This document shows positions 34,362-41,017 of a stretch of DNA of 41,017 bases, piece after piece. The notes under the pieces were generated by a model. That model was not told the origin of the DNA. It worked only from the letters and a program-made list of their open reading frames with translations, and did not search any database. The stretch is from Apostichopus leukothele (taxonomy: Eukaryota > Echinodermata > Holothuroidea > Aspidochirotida > Stichopodidae). The DNA lies in contig JAAAKB020000021.1 of the NCBI GenBank assembly GCA_010014835.2, positions 1,038,803 through 1,079,819 on the forward strand. Direction: 5' to 3'. How positions within the stretch are numbered: position 1 is the first letter of the stretch; each line of letters starts with the position of its first letter. The position numbers and the translations under genes are program-made.

Positions 34362-37300
34362 TTGATGGATCGAAGGATAAGTTGGCATCAGCCAGAACAG
34401 CTTGGTCCAGCAACTGAACTTTGGACGAAAATAATCAACGAAGCCAGGGATGGTATACGACAAACGCACTTGTCAGAGAATATGAGTGCTAAACCTAACG
34501 CTAATCGCAATCTAGATTACATTCCACTTTCACCTGACTATCCTCCGAACGGTAACATATTTGACGAGAAATCAGTTAACACTGGATATTCGAAGCGAAA
34601 AGACAATATCGCTAGCACTTACGATTGGAATTCAAGTGGCAAATTAAGAAGCGGGGGTACACCGTGGAAACTAGACGGGACTGAATACAGAGAGGGAGTG
34701 GTTGGGTAAGACTGCGAGTGAGACGAGTCAGTCCCACTCGAATTTCGAAACTCAGCATAGGCTAGGCTACAGTCTGTAGTGCAGTCCAAGTGTTAAAATA
34801 CTGGAAATATGCCTTGAATATTACTGTAATAATACATAACGTACTTGCCATACATGTTTTCGTGACCTATCTTTCTAGTTGCGAATTGTTGAATGGTCTT
34901 TCTGTAAGAGTAAGTTTAATATTAGGCCTGCACTCATTTTGGGTGTGGAATAACTCAGGCCTAGCCTAGGTCTAGCATTTAGCAATAAGAGTTCAATTGA
35001 ACTTTATGGTCAGAATAAGTGTCAGGTAAAGTTTATTCCAGTAATTTTGTAAAACAGGGTGGATTAGTAAGTGGCCCCATGTTTTTAAAAAGGCCTATGG
35101 TCCTTCCAATATAGGCTACAAAGTATCAATCATTTTTCAATAAAACTAAAGTCTCACCAATTCTGGAAAACTTGTACATATATCCCTACCATAGAATAAA
35201 CATAAGAAGCAGATAATAGTCCATGTAATGTTGAAACAAGAGCAAAACATAAGTATTGCTAATGATATTTCAATTGCAGAGTGCTCATGTACAGTACACT
35301 ATAAGTTTAAGAACTTAAAAGTAGGTGATTTCTGCCAGCCTAACTCATTTCACAAATTATCAATGAAACACAAATTTATACTTCCACATGCTCAATCCTC
35401 CCTCCCCCTCCCACCAACAAATAAATAAGTAATTGAAGTTACATTCATTTTGTAATCAAGTTTGTGTTCCCTTCGCTTCTGTTTTAATGAAACCTTTTAC
35501 CAACTTTCACAATGGCCAGAAGTATCTTATATTTAACAAATTCCCTATCTGCAGTTACAACCATCTGTGCTCTGTAGGTTAAAAGAATAAATTGCATATA
35601 CTGTACCTCTGTGGTTTCTTCTTCACTAAGTTGTTTAATTTTCATGCAATATGTATTTTTTGGGCAAGGAAAACCCTTAATTTGTACAGCAAGTACACTG
35701 AAAGTGTCAAACCAAAATATAATAGTGGCAGTCCTTTTGATAGTGTGTTCAATTTGGATGACATTCATATTAATACCAGTCACCATTTGTCAGAAGTTTG
35801 GACTAAATAATGCTTAACATGGCAAAAGCTGCTGAAAATTTTTAGGACGCAAAAGAGAAATGAATTCAATTTGTAACACACAACACATTCTCTGAATGCC
35901 ATTTTGTTGCGATAACTTTTTAATGAAGCTTATTTTTGGCTCTTCAATGGGTACTGCTACTGTACAGATACTTTATACCAGACAAATTTAATTTTATACC
36001 AGTAATGGGTAGGCTCAGAGTTTGATGAAGCCTCTGCAACGTCAATCTCCATGGCAACCCACTCTTTGGATAGCATACTTACTCTACATTTATTAAAAGT
36101 TGGGTATCTGGTAAACATGATTAGGACCACTTGAAAAACAAAGAGCTTAGGTCTACTTTATTTTTTTTCTATTTTTTCTTAGGCTCCATGAAGAGATTCA
36201 GGATTTCTACAAGTTTATGTTCCCCCGATTGGAAGAACATGTGATGCGCCAAGAGGTCGTCTCAAGAGTCCAAGGGATCATTCAAAGTATTTGGCCGGAT
36301 GCTAAAGTAAGTACATTTTCTTTTGGCCGTGGCTATTCTTACGACTAGTCGTAGCAATTATTTATAAACTATTCTTACGACATCGGCGAATTCATGCGCA
36401 GTAAAGTAAATAAAGCAACTGCGCATGTAGTAGGGGTAACCCTAACCCTAAACACTAACCCTAACCGGAAATTATTGTTACTCCTGGTCGTAAAAATAGT
36501 ACTCCTGGTCGTAAAAATAGCAACTGCGCATGCGTAATCGGAAATTATTCTTACGACTAGTCGTAAGAATAGCCACTTTGTTTTCTTTTTAGTGTATTAT
36601 TGCATCGCGTTTGCCGCAGTTGAATGGTGCGATGTATAACTGATAGTTGGGAATGATAACGTACCTGAACATGTTATTTTCATATCAAGTCAGCTAAAAT
36701 TACGCCAACAAAAATGAAACGATAACCTTAACTATGTGTTGAATACAGTACTCTCCAGCTCCCTAATAAAATGGTTAGGAGGGTCCAGAAGGACCTTGAA
36801 AAGAAAAATCAATTGAGGCAACCATCGTCTTAATTTCTCAACGTCTTAACAATAGTGATTTTTCCCTAAAGGGGTTAAATCTTGATGTGAACATAGATTG
36901 AGAAGGCTCTTAAGCTTTGCTAGCTCTATATATATATATAATTGAAATTGTAATGAGATGGAAAATCAATAACAGTGAAAATACTTCCAGCCCCCACCGG
37001 GATTCAAACCCGGGCCTCCCGCTTTATATCGGTCACCCAATCCACTAGGCTATTGATGCTGATTGTGTGTCCAGAGGTTCGAAACCGGTATGAAAGGAAG
37101 GTGGTAATTCCACTGTAGGCGTTTTGTCACCTGTATCGAACAATACTAGTTCTGTCTTTGGTGACATATTTTGCCTTACTCTAGAGATCAAACAAAATAG
37201 GGGTTGTAGGCTGTTCATTGGATATCCAATTGGATGTCCAATTGTGCTTTTTTTGTTTCCTAGATACATTTTCTGATATATGTAAACATGTGATTTCTGT

Positions 37301-40300
37301 GAACTTTTGTGTCAATTTGTGCTTTAAAGAATTTACGAACCACTTACCAATTTTATTTTCACCCAACTTAACTCTAATAAAGGCAAGTAGCAAAGGCTTT
37401 CCAGTACAATCTCATCGAGCATACACAAATTTATGTAAAGGTGTAGTTTTAAACACAGTTGTTGCTCACAGTACAACAGTGTGTTTTGAATTGTTTTCAG
37501 TGTTTTAGTTTGAAAGCAAAGATAAAAATGTGAAAGAGAAGTATTTTGCTGAATTAGATCTCCTACATTGGAACTAAATCTCCATAAAGGCAGTAAATGG
37601 TAAAATTTGTGTTGGCATTTTTCAGGCAATAATACAGCTATTGCAGGATCTTCTAATTTTTTCTTTAGCCTGTACAGTAAGTACTATGCTAATGATAAAA
37701 CCTTTGGCAGAGTTAAATTTCATTCCTCAAGTCTGTGAATTTGTTGAATCTAGTTTTAAGTTTAACCAGTGCAGTCATTCTCTTGAAAATGTCTGTAATT
37801 CTGAAGAGTAGAGAAGTGATTTTACAGGCTTGCAGACGACTAACAGTTAAACATTCATATTCAGTTCTACAGTAGTTTAAATTGCAGCCATTTTACCTTT
37901 CAGTTAAACTGTAAAATGCACATCATTATTTACTGAAAATGGTGTATATATACCTGATTTGATTAAATTTAATGGTCCAGTGTGGAATCATCAAATTGTG
38001 ACAAAGTTGATAAAAAAATGCAACTTTATAAAGCTCTACCGATTGAGGCAGTAATACAGGAAATAGATTTGCAGAGGGTAATGAGTTATGGAAGAAGCAG
38101 TAACCAGGTATTTTTACAGGTACATACTACATACAGTAGTGCATGCTAATATCCCTCACGTTTAAAAATATCGATTCTATGCCTTTCTATTCATTCAAAA
38201 TTAAGCCAAGTCATCACCCCATATCAAACACTGTAGAAGGTCTTACTGTATCAATGTTTCTCAGCAGTTCTATTTGCATCCATGCACCCTCATTTGGAAA
38301 ATCCCAATTTCGAAACAGAAGTTCGGTTGACTGTGTACCCTGGTTGTTTACACTATCTGTTCAAATGTTAACTCTGAGCCGTGATGTCGTTATTAAAACG
38401 GTTGCTTCCAGAAAGCAGTATTGGTTCGAACGTTTCGTGTTAAAAAATTGTGTCAAATTAAAAGCGTAGATGTACTTTACCCTAGGCTAGTACCGAACAT
38501 TCTGTCATGTACAGACTTGAATATTTATTTAGATTTGTATATTATGTAATTTATACATCAGTTGAGACTGCAACAACAGTGTTTAACATTAAATTTCTTC
38601 AAAACATTTATCATGTTGATGTTCAGAGAAATAGGTAGATATGTCTCCTTTTTTGGAGGAGGAGGAAGAGGAGGAGGAGAGTGAAAAAAAAAAAAATGAG
38701 AAAAAAAACCCAAACAGATTAGACCTAGTAACCTACTGTAATGGAAAATGCAGAAGCTGTGGTAAATTTAGTGCATGGTTTGGCTCAAGTATAGCACCAC
38801 AACAAGGCAATTAGTATCCTTGGAATGTTAATCACCCTGCACAATAAAATAGGAAACAAAATGAAACTACTCATTTTATCTGAACATTCGTATTATTACA
38901 TGAATGATTACTGTGGTTTCTACTTGGCTGTTTTGTTTCATTTAAAAAAGAAGAAGAAGAAGAAAAAAAGAAGAGGATTAACTGTTACTTGTGTTTATTT
39001 TAATGCAGCAGTAATTCTGCATAACATGTTAATGGGACGGACCAACACAGGAACTTGTCATTAAGAGGAAGTTAGGAAGAACTGAGTTTGTGATTGTCAA
39101 CAGATCTTCAATACAAAATGACCTTTCATCCACAGGAAGATATTAAAGGTCACCGTTCATTGTGGCATTGCTATGCAGAAAAACATATACATATATTCAT
39201 TCTAACCGCATAAATTTTGAGTCCTTCTTGAAGAGTATTGTAAACATTAAGCATTATTCTATAAAACTAACTTTATTACAGAAAGTCACTTTTGTTTTTT
39301 ACACTTTCTTGTGTTCCTGCACAGAGCATGTGTTACTCGCCAGTACACAGTATGCGTGTATGTTGTGTATGTGTGTTTCTATATTGTCAATGGTACTATT
39401 TGTGTGTAATACCAATATGATATAAGCACAGTACTGTGTGTACCTCTGTATTGTAGTGATATCCCAAGGGGCAAGTAATTTGATTGCAAAGGAAAGTTAT
39501 CAGAATTAATTGTTTCCTTCTGGAGCTGAACTTGATAGCTTATTGACGGGAGTCAGTGTACAGGGTAAAATAACCCTGCTGTGATCTTGTGTCAGGGACT
39601 GTACGTAAACAGCACCAGTAGTTATAAACAAACTGTACAGTATCTTGAATTGTTCTTACAAAATTTGTACCAACTTTCTTTCATATTTTAAAGAACACAT
39701 TACCTGTTTTTGTTATATTTGTTTTTGCATTTGTATGTATTGTATGTGTTAGTGTACAACAAAGTGCTTCCCCGAGATGTAAATTCTATTGGATGACTGA
39801 TGGCACAATTATGAGAAATTGAATATAAACCAAATAAGTTAACTGTACAGCAATGGAATACTGTATATGAATTTTTTTAAATTATTTTAATGTAGCCCAT
39901 TGCTTTAATATTAATTAGCAATGTGTACTGTTTCTAGGCTACATAGATTTGGAGTGCATGTATTATGTATGGATAGACGTAAGTAATTTTTTTTTTAATT
40001 TACTTGGACCAATATGCCTTTCTGGGTCCTTCACTGAAGACAAAAGAGGTCTTTGGGATGGTAATGGCATGTGTACAGAGCTGGGTGTACTGTACTTGCG
40101 ATGTTGATAAATTATATATGATTTCCCAACATTTGAGTAAATCTTGAGTGAATTTCATATGCGCACATAGATCCTCCTTAGTGTAATAGAATAACCAATG
40201 TTTTGTAGGGGTCAAAGGTCATTGAAGTCCACAGGGATACAGGTCAAACATATATTGTTGAATATTTAACTCTAGAAGTAATGCTTGGGTGGATTATGTA

Positions 40301-40606
40301 TCTTCCTTAAGTGCTTGCAACAATCCCATTGTTTTGTAGAGGTCAAAGTTCATGGAGGTCAATAGAACCCTGTAAACAAAAAAAGACTCCAAAAGTATCG
40401 CTTGGATGAATGTTTAGAAAGAAACAAAGGTCGACTTTAAGAAGTTGGGTCAGTCGCATAAATTTCTTCTGCGCTGAATTTGTTTGTTGTCAAACATCAC
40501 AGTATCTTTTTATCACATTACTTTGTAAATTAATAGGTCTTTCTTTTCTTTCTTTTCAGGTTGAGATTTACGGCAGCTGTAAGACCAGACTCTTCTTGCC
40601 CACTAG
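34362..40606 (+). CDS. tent4: TENT4 (PAPD5/PAPD7, TRF4-like) non-canonical poly(A) polymerase, first three exons
   Basis: Nuclear nucleotidyltransferase that adds oligo(A) or mixed tails to RNAs, known in the family as the catalytic subunit of TRAMP-like complexes with an MTR4 helicase and a zinc-knuckle partner. Exons 34362-34705, 36183-36306 and 40560-40606 join with matching phases (2, 0, 2) and GT..AG borders. Residues 1-100 are a low-complexity leader. From residue 101, PWKLDGTEYREGVVG (101-115), LHEEIQDFYKFM and MRQEVVSRVQGIIQSIWPDAK match the start of the TRF4 catalytic domain. Then VEIYGSCKTRLFLPT (157-171) is the G-S motif that precedes the S-D-I-D catalytic dyad. The last two bases (AG) begin the Ser codon, so the catalytic Asp exon is just beyond the window. 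The motif reads GSCKTRL where vertebrate TENT4 has GSF(K/S)TGL. The start is the first ATG of this frame; a further 5' exon cannot be excluded. Confidence 0.92.
34706..36182 (+). other. TENT4 intron 1
   Basis: 1.5 kb, donor TTGG|GTAAGA, acceptor after a long T/C tract ending TTCTTAG. It contains a few TAGGCCTA-like words near 34925-35090 and nothing else recognised. Confidence 0.6.
36329..36576. mobile_element. Compact inverted-repeat (MITE-like) element with palindromic ends
   Basis: The left end (36329-36353, starting GTGGCTATTCTTACG) and right end are 25-bp inverted copies. The right end extends into a perfect 26-bp palindrome (36546-36571) centred on TTACGACTAGTCGTAA. Inside, in order, are a further TATTCTTACGAC copy (about 36370), an inverted pair CATGCGCAGT/ACTGCGCATG (36393 and 36418), a telomere-like CCCTAA tract, and a perfect 21-bp tandem duplication (36480-36521, core CTCCTGGTCGTAAAAATAG). 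At least seven GTCGTAA/TTACGAC words occur in 248 bases. It begins 22 bases after the exon 2 donor. No target-site duplication is clear and no transposase is present. Confidence 0.75.
36437..36466 (-). repeat. Interstitial telomere-like tract
   Basis: TAACCCTAACCCTAA, a 4-base interruption, then TAACCCTAACC. This is the TTAGGG repeat of most animals read on the minus strand, and it sits in the middle of the inverted-repeat element. Confidence 0.85.
36927..37061 (-). mobile_element. tRNA-derived SINE
   Basis: On the minus strand the head (about 37061-36988) has an A-box-like TAGCCTAGTGGA (37052-37041) and a B-box-like GGTTTGAATCCC (37010-36999) at tRNA-like spacing, flanked by complementary GCCCGG/CCGGTGG arms. 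A tRNA-unrelated body (ending near 36942) follows, then a TA microsatellite tail (36927-36941). The anticodon arm is too degenerate to name the parent tRNA, so this is a retroposon head rather than a functional tRNA gene. Confidence 0.7.
37062..40194 (+). other. TENT4 intron 2, remaining part
   Basis: No exon recognised. It contains purine-rich low complexity at 38655-38708 (GGA repeats then A runs), an AAG-rich stretch at 38947-38972, and numerous TACTGTA/TACAGTA words. The 108-codon ORF at 38143-38469 has no domain or splice context and I regard it as chance. Confidence 0.5.
40195..40390 (+). repeat. Dispersed repeat with AGGTCA half-sites, copy D
   Basis: Contains GGGTCAAAGGTCA (40209-40221) and AGGTCAAAGTTCA (40340-40352), both DR1-type arrangements, separated by a unit including TTAAGTGCTTGCAACAATCCC and GTTTTGTAG. 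It lies just upstream of TENT4 exon 3. Confidence 0.6.
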
Positions 40607-41017
40607 GTAAGAACCCTGTTCCTGAATGGTTCAGTAAATAAGATGTGTATCTTATATATTAAAAGACATTTATGTCAAACATATAAACATGCAAAATTTA
40701 AGCATAGTTAGCAAACTGTGCTCTTGAACAGTGTTGAAAATGTTACGTATATGGTATCCACAGAAACCAAAGGAGCGCTCACAGCATGATCAGGAAACCA
40801 GGGAGATTAGTAATCATGAAAACTTGAACGAATAAACGGATGGAGGACTTCTGAACGGTAGATTCGGAAGAAGGCAGCGACCGGAAATTAGGTCAATGGA
40901 GCTGCTGGGGGGGGGGGGGAGGGGGCAGTGATAAACTTGAACCAACTTGTAGTAAATAAGACAGCAGGCAAGGGGGGGGGGGGGAAGTTGCTTTTTGATG
41001 GTGTGTCTTTATTTTTG
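40607..41017 (+). other. Start of TENT4 intron 3
   Basis: Begins with a GTAAGA donor. It holds two poly-G tracts (40907-40925, 40972-40984) and no other feature before the window ends. Confidence 0.6.

Noticed and set aside
36437-36466. True chromosome end
   Set aside because: The CCCTAA tract is about 30 bases, interrupted, inside an inverted-repeat element in the middle of an intron.
36988-37061. Functional tRNA gene on the minus strand
   Set aside because: A and B boxes are present, but the anticodon arm does not pair properly and a SINE-like body and TA tail follow.
38143-38469. 108-codon ORF in TENT4 intron 2
   Set aside because: No domain, no splice sites in the right phase, and intron-like composition.

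Overview
The window is animal nuclear DNA. It is AT-rich, with introns of hundreds to thousands of bases, GT..AG splice sites, dispersed repeats, a metazoan-type TTAGGG/CCCTAA tract inside an intron, and a decayed Ty3/gypsy retrotransposon. There is no bacterial-style gene packing. The gene content (cathepsin Z/X, a giant zinc-finger protein, a TENT4/TRF4 poly(A) polymerase) and the repeat style suggest a marine invertebrate. An echinoderm or other invertebrate deuterostome is my guess, but the species cannot be fixed from the sequence alone. Two runs of exactly 100 N (11895-11994 and 30114-30213) are assembly gaps of unknown true size.

All three supported genes lie on the + strand. (1) Positions 1-1736 hold two odd degenerate short-repeat arrays and otherwise unremarkable DNA. 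(2) At 1737-8599 are five exons of a cathepsin Z/X cysteine protease with consistent splice phases. They run from the signal peptide through the active-site Cys but stop before the catalytic His and Asn, whose exon(s) I could not find. (3) Positions 8600-13300 are repeat-rich intergenic DNA with dispersed AGGTCA-bearing repeats, a dead minus-strand gypsy integrase, a 2 x 20-bp repeat, the first gap and transposon-end-like sequence. (4) A CpG-richer promoter-like region near 13.2-13.45 kb, with CRE-like and YY1-like sites and a candidate non-coding first exon, may serve the large gene at 21332-29011. That gene encodes a predicted 2259-residue nuclear protein from a 6.26-kb coding exon plus a terminal exon. 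It has at least nine C2H2/C2HC zinc-finger-like motifs, a SUMO-interaction-like motif, basic and Gln-rich regions and a C-terminal repeated LDF(V/I)G motif. I could not name its family. (5) Positions 29012-34361 are the 3' flank with nested minisatellite repeats, the second gap and gene-poor DNA. (6) From 34362 to the window end are the first three coding exons of a TENT4 (PAPD5/PAPD7, TRF4-like) non-canonical poly(A) polymerase. The catalytic Asp exon lies beyond the window. Its introns carry a compact inverted-repeat element with nested palindromes and a telomere-like core, and a tRNA-derived SINE.

The genes do not form a functional cluster: one lysosomal protease, one probable chromatin or transcription factor and one nuclear RNA-tailing enzyme. 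The most unusual items are the palindromic intronic element at 36329-36576, the large unassigned zinc-finger protein with stacked upstream ORFs, the 58-bp duplication across its stop codon, the minisatellite downstream of it, and the degenerate arrays at the left end.
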